A stretch of 64,000 nucleotides of DNA from Epiperipatus broadwayi (lineage: Eukaryota; Onychophora; Udeonychophora; Euonychophora; Peripatidae), in assembly GCA_028023455.1 (NCBI GenBank), contig JAQFVV010000027.1:8365845-8429844 (forward strand). Direction: 5' to 3'. The notes under the pieces are model-generated. The model did not search any database, was not told the DNA's origin, and saw only the letters and a list, made by a program, of their open reading frames with translations. Of the stretch, positions 22,401-34,189 are shown one piece after another. Position numbers and translations under genes: made by a program. How positions within the stretch are numbered: position 1 is the stretch's first letter; each line of letters begins with the position of its first letter.

Positions 22401-22880
22401 TTGTTACTGGAGCCCAAACTTTTGGATTATCTGATCAAGGTGAATATGGGCTCCAAGCCAACTAATACATTCTTATACTGCAAGCGGTTTCTAAATAAAA
22501 TAGACCCAATTTGTCATGCCTGTTCTAGAGGAGAGGAGACCTTTAATCATCTGTTAAATATATGTCCAGGCTATAACAGTATTCGAAGTGTCATCTCTCA
22601 ACACTGCATTATAGCAGTGGATAAAATCCTGGACATCAGGGGTTGTCTCTTCTCTGGAGACTTTACAGTTATCAGGTTATCTATCTTCCTGACATATGCT
22701 TTTTGGTACACAAGGTGCAGGACAAAGTTCACACAACCAACACCGGACCCCAATGCTATATTTTGCAATAGGCTCAAAGCTCTTCAAAACAAGGACAAGA
22801 TACTATCCTCTAGATTTTTGTTTAATAATACATGGAGCCTACTAGTATGGCCACAGACTCTACATGAATTTTGGACCTGA
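22401..22880 (+). pseudogene. LINE ORF2 C-terminal zinc-like region
   Basis: This 159-codon frame carries CHACSRGEETFNHLLNICPG (residues about 38-57). It is the C-x2-C...E-T-x2-H-x4-C pattern found at the C terminus of many L1/Tx1, CR1 and related LINE proteins. It ends with LLVWPQTLHEFWT and a stop at 22880. The remaining 310 bp to 23195 are 3' UTR. The family assignment between L1/Tx1 and CR1-like is not certain. Confidence 0.75.
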
Positions 22881-23702
22881 TATATCCACATTGTAGTGTA
22901 TCGTGGAAGAAGTAGTCTATGTTGCAACATGTCGGATTCTACTAGAGAGGCATTGATTTCACACTACATGTATCCCAGCTGATAAGTTAGCATTATTGGG
23001 TCAATCTCAAAAGGGGTGGGCAATACCAACAAAATAGTACGTATTTACTCATATATCAATCTGCTAGTGCAGAGAATGGCTCTGGCATACATCTACCAGA
23101 CCAACATCAGCAATGGATGAGCCAACATTAACAAAGTGTATTTATTATTCATCTGTACAATTTTATTATGTCAATAAATATATTTTTAAATAAATAATAT
23201 TACTGCATTCTTCCAATCATCTGGTACATCTTTATCATTTAGACATTTGGTATATAACTTTGCTAGAAAATTTTCTATTTCTTCACCTGCTTCTTTTAAT
23301 ATATCAATTATAATTCCATCATTACCTGGAGCCTTTCTTTTCTTCATACATTTAATTGCATGTTACACTTCTTCATTTAAAATTCTGGGCAACTCAGAAG
23401 ATGTAATAGATATAGGAGGTACTTGTTCTTTATTACTATATAATTCTTGATAAAAGTCTTCTACCCATTTCATGATGTCCTCTCTCATTTTAGTAATAAT
23501 TCCATCTTTTTTTCTTATTGCAGATACAAATTTCCTACCAATACCAAAATATTGTTTTACATTATTGAGACTTTTATTTTCTTCTACAGCTTTCCTTGCT
23601 AGTTCACAGTTATACTTTCTTATATTGTTTTCAATTTTTTCCGTACCATTTTACAAAATCCGAGATATTCAATCCTTTTTAATGCATCATTTTTGTATAT
23701 CT

Positions 23703-24107
23703 TCATATTCTTCTTTTCTTCATAAATTCTCTAGTCTCAGTAGAAATTTTATTGGCCAATTGCTGCTTTTTTCTACCAGTTATCTTTGTTGCAGTTTTTA
23801 AAAGTGTATCAGTTATTTTCATATTAATTTCATTCAAATCTGAATCATGTTCAAAATTTACTAATACTTGAAACCGATTTGTAAGTTCTAATTTAAATTC
23901 ATTAGAATGTTTCTGAAGATTAGGACTATCAACTATAAAAATTGTCTTTCTTAATAATTTTTGTCTCTCTAGTTTTGCATTAACTCGTATCTTACATCTT
24001 ACTAATTGATGATAACTTCCTGCATTAAATTTATTAAGAACATTACAATCTTGGACATGGAAGCATGTCCATTTTCTTTTAAAATTTTTCTCAAAAAAAG
24101 AATGCAT
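23703..24107 (-). pseudogene. RTE-like ORF2 linker between endonuclease and RT
   Basis: The frame includes FKRKWTCFHVQDCNVLNKFN (residues about 9-28), GSYHQLVRCKIRVNAKLERQK (about 31-51) and a Lys/Glu-rich tail, QQLANKISTETREFMKKRR. In RTE-clade proteins this is the usual position of the HQLVR..-type linker after the endonuclease. It is broken off from the endonuclease frame at about 24,110-24,140. Confidence 0.75.
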
Positions 24108-24143
24108 AATATAAAGTTTTTATTTTTCAGCAAACTCCACTAG

Positions 24144-24419
24144 TCAATGTCCTCTCTCATTTCTATTACCATAACCAAAATTACCCACAGCACTTTCATC
24201 TTTCATTTGTTTACCAATTCTATCATTAAAGTCTCCCGTAACAATTTTAAAATGTTTACTCTGATCGAAAGCCTTTTGTACATCCATATAAAAATCTTCT
24301 ACTACTTCATCCCTATGAGAACTTGTTGGGGCATAAACCTGAATTATCTGCATTTGGTATCTGCTATTAATTTGTATAACTAATCTTACCACTTTGTCTG
24401 ATACACCATCAATCTCCAC
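24144..24419 (-). pseudogene. RTE-like endonuclease domain, fragment
   Basis: The frame shows LVIQINSRYQMQIIQVYAPT (residues about 13-32) and VTGDFNDRIGKQ (about 60-71). The GDFN motif is part of the catalytic site of apurinic/apyrimidinic-type endonucleases in LINEs, which nick the target DNA. The N-terminal portion continues in other frames to about 24,700, including KWDVIGLCEIRR near 24,590-24,555. It is inactive because of stops and frame changes. Confidence 0.85.
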
Positions 24420-24790
24420 AATGTTGTTCTTCCACTTTTTATTTATGAAGAATCCCTACTCCACTTGTATTTCCAAGATTTGTGCCTTTATAATAGAGTA
24501 CATGTCCACTTTTTAAATCAATTGTCTCATCACCTTCTAATTTCACAAAGTCCAATAACGTCCCATTTAATATAAGACAGTTCTTCTAATTATTGCAATC
24601 TTCCTTTACCTGAAAGTGATCTGCAGTTGTAAGTACCTAAATAAAAAGTCATCATCAGATGGCAGCCTGGGTCCACAATCAGGGGATTTTTAGCACCATC
24701 CATCTTCGGCCACCAATCGCTGCCTTTGGTTGGTGACTTTACAGCCTCCTGGGAGTAAGGGCCATGATTTATTTTTGTCTGTCATAATTG

Positions 24791-24975
24791 TTCATATACT
24801 GTTACATTATTTTAATTCTAATAAATAAAAATGATTCATAAGACGTACAATCACACTCATAGGTGGAAGTGGTAGAAGAGGTAATATGATATGTACTTCG
24901 CTCATATGTTTTATATTTTTGAGTTAATGTTATTTTGTTTTTTACTGCCATCTATTTTAATTTTAATAAACAAGG
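24791..24975. repeat. Tandem array of about 145-bp units, right part
   Basis: TTATTTTAATTCTAATAAATAAAAATGATTC near 24808 and CTATTTTAATTTTAATAAACAAGG near 24951 repeat at about 143 bp and match the units at 20.24-20.52 kb. The LINE thus inserted within one continuous array, with about two to three units on the left and two on the right. Confidence 0.6.
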
Positions 24976-24989
24976 TAACTTGCCATGAA

Positions 24990-26060
24990 GGCCATATGAT
25001 TAGTGAAGGTTGCATTCTTATAGACAGTTGTCCAATTACCATATCAACAATTATCTGATTAATCTGGGGTCTTTTCTCTCTAACTAGAAATATCTAGATA
25101 CCCGTTTACCAATTACTATCTGGGTGTGCTATGAACACATGAAGAAAATCCTAAGACTGATTCAGCCAGAAAAATTTCCAAAATGGAATTTATGCTCAGA
25201 TCGCTAGACATGGTAGTTTGGAATACTAACCACTAACTATATCATAATGTCCTTCAATTACTAACTAATACAGACTTTTGGTACATTATGCACTGTTATG
25301 CACCTGTGACTTTGACCTATAAATAATGGTATGCATCTCATTAAAGCAAATAACCAAATAGTTTATTACTCATTTCATAAGACATTCAAACACCAGAAAT
25401 TACAGAACTGTGTATGATCTATGGACTTTTGCATTCCAGAATCCACTATTTTACCACTGCATCAAACAACACAGAATCAACTTTGGGGTCAGTTTCTAAT
25501 AAGTATTCAATGATGATCTCTAAAAGTAATCGCAATTAGACATTTCATCCATCATTATTCTCTGTGATGAATATTCTCTATTTTACTGTAGAATTTTCAC
25601 AGACCCTACTGGGAATTCAATTGAACAGTAAATTGAGATAAATTGTTTAAGAATATATACTATATTTGTCAATTCATAAATTGTCTTTTGAAGCATAGTC
25701 TTTAATGTAATATTCATCCTTGTACTATTAATAGCGCTTTTCATCATATGATGTAGAGATACCTTGTTTCATAGCATAATGGTTAATGCATCTGTCTATG
25801 TTTGTGGACTGGTGCTTAAATACAAATTAGTAAATCTTGGAAATATTTTTAGATCTTAAAACAGGTATAGAAATTTGTCTGACATTTTCCCCAATCACTT
25901 CCATTAACCAATCACTAGTGCTTAGTAAATGAGTATATAACCTTCTTAACTGGATGGTAAATAATTCTAAGATTAATCTGGTTCACCAGATATTTATAGA
26001 TATACGGACATCAAAAATAATTGTGGGTAATATGGTATATTACCGGTGGGTAAAGCATAA
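24990..26060. mobile_element. Overlapping tRNA-like SINE remnants
   Basis: A plus-strand A-box-like CATAGCATAATGGTTAATGC (25,768-25,787) is followed by GGACTGGTGCTTAAATAC, a weak B box. The stretch near 25,395-25,480 (GCATTCCAGAATCCAC, then TTACCACTGCATC) is family G on the minus strand. Segments near 25,060-25,230 resemble the SINE pair at 61.9-62.2 kb. None is intact. Confidence 0.4.
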
Positions 26061-26404
26061 TTCTACAGACAACAAAGTCTGTGATTAACTTTATATTTAC
26101 TTTTATAGACTTCTACTATAATTTTATGTTATGTACTATAAAAAGAAAGCAGTGTAATGAACAATAAAATTTGAATAAGATGAATTGACATTTCTTCTCA
26201 TCCCATTTTTCCAGTTAATCCAGTCATAGATGCACATGGACACTTTAAATATTTTCTCCAATAAACTATTGAGATTGTGAATTACGATTAGTAAACATGA
26301 TATGATGACTTTTGGTTCTTCTGTGATTGTTTCTTCAGATTGAACATGGAAATATCACAAATAAGATATCCTGCTTTTGCTATCAATAAATAAATAAAAA
26401 AAAT

Positions 26405-26665
26405 CAAATGGTTTTATTGCTCAGAAATTCTTAAGAAGTTTGAAAGTTAAAAGTGGTTAAGGACTTTACACTTCAGAATCCAACACTCTAACACTGCATT
26501 AAACCAAATAGAGAAAAAGTTAATAAGTAGTAACAAGCAACTGGTACTTTCTTGGGAATTCATACCAAGTTCAAACAACAGAAGTGATAGCATTAGAAAA
26601 ACATAACCTATGAACCTAGAGTTCCAGAATCTACCACTCTACGATTGTACTAAAACATATAAGGC
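26405..26665 (-). mobile_element. Two family G SINE remnants
   Basis: TTTTATTGCTCAGAAATTC (26,412) followed by CACTTCAGAATCCAACACTC and CACTGCATTAAACC matches the 4.86- and 48.8-kb copies. A second, shorter tRNA-like piece, AGAGTTCCAGAATCTACC, lies at about 26,620-26,640. Confidence 0.4.
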
Positions 26666-28477
26666 ATATTTATGTTTTATCATACCCATCCATCTCAAAA
26701 GATATTTCCTCTTCTATAGAAGACATATTCTTTTTATTTTGCACCATACTCTTTATTGAACCAGTGCTCTGAGGTGTTAGTCCAGTGTTATAGTGAGAAT
26801 CCAAAGATTGGCACTTTCTGGATCAATTCCAACTGAAGTTCACAAAACATCTCAAAACAAGTAAGAGAATGAGATTTCCCATTCATCATTCTGGTGCTTG
26901 AAGTCACAAGATCTTCTGACAATCGACAAACAGTTTACTATATTCAATAAGTTTACAAGTTACTTCAAAAGTAAAACACCATATGGATTTACCTCCATAT
27001 GATTTAATGTAATTTTTATCCTCTACTTTATGGTTCAAAGTTTAATTTAGTTATCATCTAAGATATATTTTAAAAATATTTCATCATATTTGATATTTTA
27101 TATTATTTAGTTATGTACAGCAGTATTCACTTGTGAAAAATTAATCTTTTTGAATATAGCAGCCATGGCAAACTTGTTCTCAAACAAAAAAATAATTCTA
27201 AGGCTTAAATCTTTTGAAATCCTGTATAGTTTGGTCTACATATTGGAACTAGCTTCAGAAATAAAACCCATTTGATTATTTTTTGTTCTGCATTATTTGT
27301 TATTGTGATGGACTTTGAAGCTCAATGTTCATGGATCATGACCAACTATGACTTCCCAGCATTCAATCTTTTTATAAGCCCTCTGGTGGTAAAGTCATTC
27401 ACTTCTATTTTGTCCTTCATGATTTGATGCAAATTGACTCTGGAGTAAAGGTACATGATATATGTACGGATCATAGTCCAGATTTATCACTTCTGGTGCT
27501 CAAACAGTTTATGAATTCATAAACAATAATTTATTCAATCATTTTTTGTCAATTTTTGATATTTTGTCATATATTTTAAAAATAATAGTAATTTATTGTT
27601 TAATGTTTCAATACCTTTTTATGGGAAACAAATATTAATTTTAGAATACCCTTTCACCTGTAGTACATAAAAACTTTCAAACTTTCAATGAAGACATGGT
27701 TTAAAAATTAATTATCAAAAAAATTCCATAATAAAACTTTTAATTTGCTATTTATTTTCCCTGGTATATAAAAAAATGAATTTAGAAAAGGTGAAATTGT
27801 TTGACCAGTTAGGAAGACGATGCTTACTTTATCAGAATATTAATAAAGAGCCGTTTGAACTGATATTAATAATCCGTTTTCTGAGCATTACACAAAAGGT
27901 CCTAACGATTCATTTAATTGTCATCAGTGAAAAAGTTTAATTCATCATTATTATTATTATTGGAAATAAATTTGAAGAGATGTTAGTTCCGATCATCGAG
28001 CATTGTATATTTTTACTATGGCTGCCCCCAAAAAAGCTGATTAATTCTGCAATATACATACATTTCAGGAGCAGTTTGTCAGCCATCTCAAAACACTGTC
28101 AATAATCCATTCAAATATAGCAGCCACACATCTTAAAATAAGACAGTAATGGTGATTGACTTGAAGTCAAAATGCAAATATTATGGCAGCCATCATAAAA
28201 AATGTGTAGAACGCAATGATTGGAACTGTCATCTCATCAAATTTATTTACATCTACATCCATGCATTAATTCATTTATTACATATTATTTCTATTATAAC
28301 TTGCTATCTAGTTAGTGTCAATTCACTATTGGTCATATCTATGGCATTTTCTTGTGTGACATCATCTGTTTTGGCTTTCAGGCCACTCAATAGTACTTTC
28401 ATTATTTTTATCTATCTTACTGCTAGTCATACCTTCTTTTACCATCAATCTCTTCAATCAATATACACTTCTTTTTA
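26666..28477. other. No gene recognised
   Basis: AT-rich sequence with no protein-like frame. The 109-residue frame at 28149-28478 runs into the adjacent LINE tail and shows only hydrophobic chance composition. Confidence 0.35.
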
Positions 28478-29085
28478 ATTACATCATATCATCATCATCA
28501 TCATGTTCAACCAATTATCAGTCCATTGTAGAATGAAGGGTTTTTTCTAAGCTTAATTCAATTTCACTAATTTCTATATTCTCTTTTCCACACCAGAACA
28601 GCAAACTATTTCATGTTATTTATCCATCTCACATGTTATCTTCTTATGAGTCTTTTATAATCTTATGAAATCCAATTTAAAACTTCAACTGTCCATTTAT
28701 TATCATCTCTGCTAATAATATGTCCATCCCAATTCCATTTCATTCTTTTAATTTTTCAATGGTATTAGTAATACCTAGTGTTTTCTCACCAATATATATA
28801 TATATTTAATCTCTTTAAATGATCAAAATTTCTATTGATTCATAAACAAAATCTGGTAAAATTCATACATTAAAAAAAAAACTCATTTTTTAAACACATA
28901 AGGATATTTCTTATAATATTAAGGTATTTCTATCAAAAGCATTCCATCCAAGTTTAATTCTGTGATTCATTTCATCTTTTATATTTCCAATTGTATTAAT
29001 ACACTGACCAAGATATTTGTAATTGTTAATTTTCTTCTGAGAAAATCCATTGAACATTGCTTTAGTCTTTTGAAACATTGATCAG
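28478..29085 (-). mobile_element. RTE-like LINE 3' fragment, old
   Basis: The left border is an ATC microsatellite-like tail (28,487-28,503). It is followed by AACCAATTATCAGTCCATTG, and homology to the C-terminal domain runs through TTTTATCATCTCTGCTAATAATATG-like words to AGATATTTGTAATTGTTAA near 29,030. It is clearly more diverged than the 20.5-kb copy. Confidence 0.75.
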
Positions 29086-30501
29086 CTCATAATATAATCA
29101 AAATCAGATGATTTTAATCTGGTCATTTGTGTTCCACATGAAAGCTCATGTCTAATAAAGTATCTTCTTATTCATTTTCTTGTTATCCATGGTATTATCA
29201 AGAAACTTCACAAGCACCACAGTTCAGAAACATCATTAGCTTTTTTTTAGCTTTTAATGTCCATAAAGAGTTGCTAAAAAAAAAATTTCAAATAGTTATA
29301 TTATCTGGAAGATCATATGTCATCTGATCTTCAAAATCCTAAATGGAGATTTGATCTTCAATTACTGATCTTAAAACACACAACTATAGTAACCACCATA
29401 GGTTGTATAGAAATAAATACGTTGTGAACTATAAATTATTTGAATAAAAACTACACATTTGTAATAAGTAATATTTTTTATTTAATTCACTTATTTGGGT
29501 CATTTTTAAAAGATAAAGTTTTTAAAGGAAAGTTCTTTACTGAAATGTTAGAGGAAGCACACTTGGTGATTATATGTTACATCATCACTAGAAATTAGAT
29601 TTGTTGTCAGAAAAAATATACTAAGTAACTTCATGAGATCTCTATATGATTTAGAGCTGGAAAAGAGTAATGGATCCTTGAACTCAAAGTCCATGGCTCT
29701 TGGTTTTAATCAGTTGTCATTCACATTTTTAAAAATCCCCAGAGTAATAAGCCATTTTATTATTATTATTATTATCATTAGTGTTACAGATTCATTATAA
29801 AGTAATGATTTAATAAGTTACACATATGGACACATGCATATATATTTTAGTTCTCCATCATTCTTAATAATAATATGAAAATATTACAACAGTTTAAATA
29901 TAATTAAATAAAATTAAGTAGACCAAGTATATTTTTTGGATGGGTGTATGGATCATTACCATGGTTGTTCTATTAAGAATCTATGAAACCTATTTTTGAT
30001 AATTTGAATACTGTATGATCTTTATTATATATTCATTTTATGTGTTAAGTCATGTCCCTTTGATCTTACATTATCTGCCATTCACACATTATTTTAATAA
30101 TATTAGGATCAAAACAGTGAACATATATGTATATATTAAGTAGTTCCAAGCAGTCAATTGATAGAAAATGTATTCATGGTGTACTGTATATGAGTCCTTG
30201 CTGCTGTAAAATTGATGTAGATCAAGGTAAATCAAGTTTCAGTGAAGCTATTAAAGTTCATAGGAGTAGAATTAAAAAATAGATATCATAACTCAGCTTT
30301 GTATATTCATAAACTGAATATAGGTCTTAAAATATTGACAATACAGAAGTTATCTTTTATGAAAGGAAGAAATTAAAAAGAAGAAATAAAAGAAACTGAT
30401 GATATTTTTTCTTGAATCTGAGGCCATCAATCACAAAAAGACATCCTTTGATGTTAAAGGAAATTGGTTTTGAAATGAAAGATGGGAAAGCTATTTTGTT
30501 T
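29086..30501. other. No gene recognised
   Basis: AT-rich. The only regular structure is an ATT microsatellite near 29,757-29,778. Confidence 0.35.
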
Positions 30502-30589
30502 TGTATATGTTGTTTGTATCTTGTTGAATTTCACTTGAGAAGGTCTGTATATGTTGCTTGTATCTTGTTGAATTTCACTTGAGAAGGTT
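30502..30589. repeat. 44-bp direct duplication
   Basis: TGTATATGTTGTTTGTATCT and the bases after it, to 30545, repeat at 30546-30589 with a single clear difference (TTG against CTTG). It looks like a simple local duplication. Confidence 0.8.
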
Positions 30590-30855
30590 TATTTATTAAT
30601 AGATGAAACTGTTCATCAAAGAATTTTAGTAAAAAAGGTTTTGGCTAGTATTGTAATATTATAGGATTTCCTCTTATATATATATATTAGTCGTTAGAAA
30701 CATCATATTTACAGCATGCATTTGTTGGCAACTATAGTTTTTTAAATAAATATGTACTGATTACCCATCATCCTTTATCAGATTAGAAATTATCACATCT
30801 CTTTAATATCAGATATAAACTATGATCAAATATATGCTTTTTATCATTTATATAC

Positions 30856-31327
30856 AGTATCAAGTTTCCTACAGCACCATCTCTCAATTAATGCATGTGT
30901 TATGTAATAACATTGTTTTGCATTTCACCATGAAAGTGTTAAGGGGCTTGCATATCTGTATCACAAATACTGATGTGAAATCTGAATAATGTGATTCATA
31001 ACTTAACCCAGATGAAATGACATGCTAATATTAAATTTTATTTTAAATTGGGCAAATGCAAACTATGTATGGAAATGAAATCATAAGTCATAAAAATGTT
31101 TCTGGGTGGATTGCAAGATTTTATGGTGGCAGGGAAAGCATTGAAGATGATCCATAAAGATACAAAACACATTGTCACATTTCATGTCATAATTCATCAT
31201 CCATACATGATAGCATCTTAAAATTTATGTGGTGAATAGCTAAACTATGTTATTACATAAGGAATATTGTGATTCAGTGATGGTATTGCAGGTAACTTGG
31301 AGATAGAACCAGTCACTTTTTCACTGG
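30856..31327. mobile_element. Family H inverted-repeat element (copy 2)
   Basis: ACAGCACCATCTCTCAATT at the left opposes TTCAGTGATGGTATTGCAGG near 31,273. The right tip reads AGAACCAGTCACTTTTTCACTG. The body segments ATTTTAAATTGGGCAAAT, GTGGCAGGGAAAGCATT and GGTGAATAGCTAAACTATG match the 5.6- and 50.2-kb copies. No coding capacity. Confidence 0.65.
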
Positions 31328-31479
31328 GATACAAAAAGTATATACAATCCCTTTTTTTTTGTTCAATATTTTGTTTTTCCTTCACTCCTATGCAAAATCT
31401 TATTCATGCTTTTAAACTACAACTTATTTTCCTACTTCGCATAGTTAGAAGTAATCAAAAAATTCCTAAATTTATATTA

Positions 31480-32165
31480 TTTAGATGTGATAATACGTTG
31501 GACTATTTCCATTTTCTATCATTAAATGTTGAATGTCTAGAAAATTTTAAACTTTATTTAAACTTTTCCAAATACAAACAATTGTTAGTAATAACATACA
31601 AGACAACAAAGGTTAGTAGATTACACAACATCTTCTTCAGGTGTTTCAGGCATGACCAATGACAATACTAATGTAAGAGTGGAACATACATTTTTAGATT
31701 CTTCAATATCAAATTTTAAGGTAATGCTCTAACCAATTGAACTATTCTGTCAAAGACAACAATCAGTAGAAATTTCATGCACTTATCTAAGAGGATTAGT
31801 TTAAATCCTTCTGACTTGGGAAAAAAAAGTGGTGGAATCAAAAGGATTTGAACCAACCCTCATAGATAAGTATATGAAATTTCTACTGACTGGTGGTTTT
31901 GACTGAATGGGCTGAATTGGCTAGAGCTTTGCTTTAAAATTTGGTACTCAAGAAACTAAAGGTCTAAGTTCAACTTCTATGTTAGTATTGTCACTGATTG
32001 GGCCAGAAACATCTGAAGAAGAGTAGAGAATGATACCATTTGAAACATTGTCTAATCTATTAACCTGTATTATTGTTAACGATGTTTGTATTTGAAAAGT
32101 TTAAAATTGTTTAAACATTCAACATTTAATGATAAATGATGGAAATAGTTCAAAATATCACATTT
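31480..32165. mobile_element. Family D palindromic element (copy 2)
   Basis: The left tip TTAGATGTGATAATACG, then TTGGACTATTTCC, is mirrored near 32,100-32,165. Two opposed tRNA-like cores are present: AAGGTAATGCTCTAACCAATTG (31,719-31,740, minus strand) and GAATTGGCTAGAGCTTTGC (31,914-31,932, plus strand), each followed outward by a B-box-like region. Between them, an AGTAGAAATTTCATGCACTTATC segment pairs with its complement, so the pairing reaches the centre. Confidence 0.75.
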
Positions 32166-32747
32166 AGAATATTTAAAATACGTTTTTAGAAATAATAATC
32201 AATTTGATTATAAAATGATTGTAAAATGTTTTAATGTACAGTAATTTTTATTTCCTTTATCGTATTTCCTTAAGTATAAGATTTCAAGATTTATGTGCTT
32301 TTATATTGTAATTTTTATTTATATAAATGTGAGGCAGACAGAATGCAGAATGGTGGGAGTTAAATTAAACATTTAGTAAAGTAGAGAATTATGAGTATAT
32401 TATTATTTATTTAAAAAAGTCAAATTAAAACATAATGAAGTTAAAATTAATAAGGAATGAATTGTGTAGCCTTATGTTCTTAAGTAGAAAATATAAAAAA
32501 TATTTTATAAAAACGCTTTAATTTGATGAATAATGCAATAAAAACCAAAAAATATATTTTAGATTTTAGTACTCCTCAAATTAAATGAAAGCATTTTTAA
32601 TCAAATATTTGTTATTTTACTTTTTAGTAACTATTTGTATTCATATTTTCAAACTAAAAATGTAATCAATATCACCATATTTTTAGTTTTTGAAATGAAA
32701 TTTGTGTGCATTTAAAACTGTTTATAAGTGAAATATATGTATTTAAT

Positions 32748-33334
32748 AAAATAAGTTATAACTGAAACACACAGGCTTATTATATACCTGTGTCTATATA
32801 TGTAATATGTGGGTTGTGTGAAAGTCTGTGCTTATATACCCTATATATTACATATATAGACACAGGTATATAATAATCCTGTGTGTTTCAGTTATTACAT
32901 AGTAGAGATATCTTCCCATCCTTTGTATATGTATTAATTGGATTATGTCCTGTACATGAGGGGTCAGATTGACCTTAGGTCAACATGGGCATGCCAAGAA
33001 TCTCAGCCTCAGGGTAGTCTTTGAGCATTCCATCATCAGATTTTCAATTGGATGGACGGTTGAAGAGTTGGAATGTGGAATAGATTGAAGTCTTTCCATT
33101 AAAGTATGAGGATTGGCTATCTTAATATATATCAGAGCACTTATAGCATATATGTGTAGAGATGATAATCTGGACCAACTGATGATTGCTGGTTTAGCAT
33201 GAAATACATATATTGGTGATTATTTATCTTTTCAATATATATGTGTTCAAGTGTATCAGTGTTATGAGATAGTGTGGAGAGTGGTGGGTTGTGTGAAAGT
33301 CTGTGCTCATATACCCTATATATTAAAATAAGTT
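32748..33334. mobile_element. Family A element (copy 3) with 10-bp target duplication and 51-bp hairpin
   Basis: Perfect direct repeats AAAATAAGTT at 32748-32757 and 33325-33334 bracket the insert. Its left end is a hairpin with arms 32758-32808 and 32845-32895 (51 bp, one mismatch) and a 36-nt loop. The loop sequence (32809-32850, starting GTGGGTTGTGTGAAAG) recurs with one mismatch at the right end of the element (33284-33325). The 33.02-33.25 kb body matches the 13.1- and 16.1-kb repeats. Confidence 0.75.
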
Positions 33335-34189
33335 GTGTAATTTAATAAGTTATGAGATTAAATTACAAAAAGAAGAAATAAAAAATTAAATAGATAAATA
33401 ATAAATAGCCAAAATAAGATTACTTGAATTGCTACAATATAAAATATTTAATTAAAATGTATTGTGCAAAAGTAATTATTTTCAGAAGGAAAAAATAAAT
33501 ATTAGATAATGGAAGAAATTTAATCAGTATGAGTTAAAATACTAATTAAATTTACAGAGGCAAGATTAAACTGATAATAAACCGACCATCTAGATTTTCC
33601 CCAATGAGTTTGATTACTCCAGAAAACAAAAGGATTGAAAGTATATAAATTGGGAGGGGGGAAGCAAAACAGGCTCTTTATCATCATTGAGGCAACTGTG
33701 ACATAAGAATGAAGCAGCAGAAGAAACCATTGGGGGTGGCAGATCTTATTCCTGGGATCTCAGTTCCTGAAATGTCATAAGGTGACTAAGGCCATACTGG
33801 ATCACCCTATTCTTATTATTTTAAACACTGTAAGGGGCAACAAGCTTAAAGGACTGTGATGGTGATAAATATAAAAGTACTGCATTTATTATATTATTAT
33901 TAGTGAATACACTTAATAAGTGAAAGGACTTTTTTTCCTAATTAGTTGCAGTCTGGTTATATATATTAGAATAGTGATACATGTATCTATGTATATTATA
34001 CTTGTTTATATTGACATGTATATATTAAATTGTATAAATTGAAGCTTCACTGTGTTCTTTGTGTCCTTAAAATTTTAGATTCCATACTAAATTATTATTC
34101 TTACTCCGGGGATTAGTAAACTAAGACATAGCATCAAGATTTTTGTGTTTATGAAGGCAGCCATTTAAAAAAAAAAGGCAAATTTTAGT
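33335..34189. other. No gene recognised
   Basis: AT-rich sequence with a short purine-rich patch near 33,650-33,740. No protein-like frame or recognised repeat. Confidence 0.35.

Larger units (their letters stand above)
21811..23195 (+). mobile_element. Second non-LTR retrotransposon (L1/Tx1- or CR1-like), 5'-truncated, nested in the RTE-like LINE
   Basis: The plus strand holds the 3' part of a different LINE class ending in TTTTTAAATAAATAA. Its borders are set by comparison with the uninterrupted LINE at 45.64-45.66 kb, where TTTTTAAAATATTAATACTG reads through. Here that string is split, with an AT-rich duplication of roughly ten bases (AATATTAATA-like) at the junctions. It therefore inserted after the RTE-like copy, and in opposite orientation. 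Confidence 0.85.
20522..24790 (-). mobile_element. RTE-like non-LTR retrotransposon, nearly full length, interrupted
   Basis: Read on the minus strand: a 5' part with an apurinic-type endonuclease (24.1-24.7 kb), a linker (23.2-24.1 kb), reverse transcriptase (21.2-21.8 kb) and a conserved C-terminal domain (20.5-21.2 kb), then a short 3' UTR ending in a degenerate ATC/ATT tail. About 1.4 kb of a second LINE lies inside (21.81-23.19 kb). Removing it leaves about 2.9 kb, close to the roughly 3.2 kb known for RTE-clade elements. Frameshifts and stops break the frame into at least six pieces, so it cannot encode an active protein. The 5' border matches the copy at 47.46 kb (GACAGACAAAAATAAATCAT). 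It sits inside a tandem array. Confidence 0.9.

Noticed and set aside
31297-31662. 121-codon plus-strand frame
   Set aside because: It spans the end of a family H element and the start of a family D element. It is a chance frame across two repeats.
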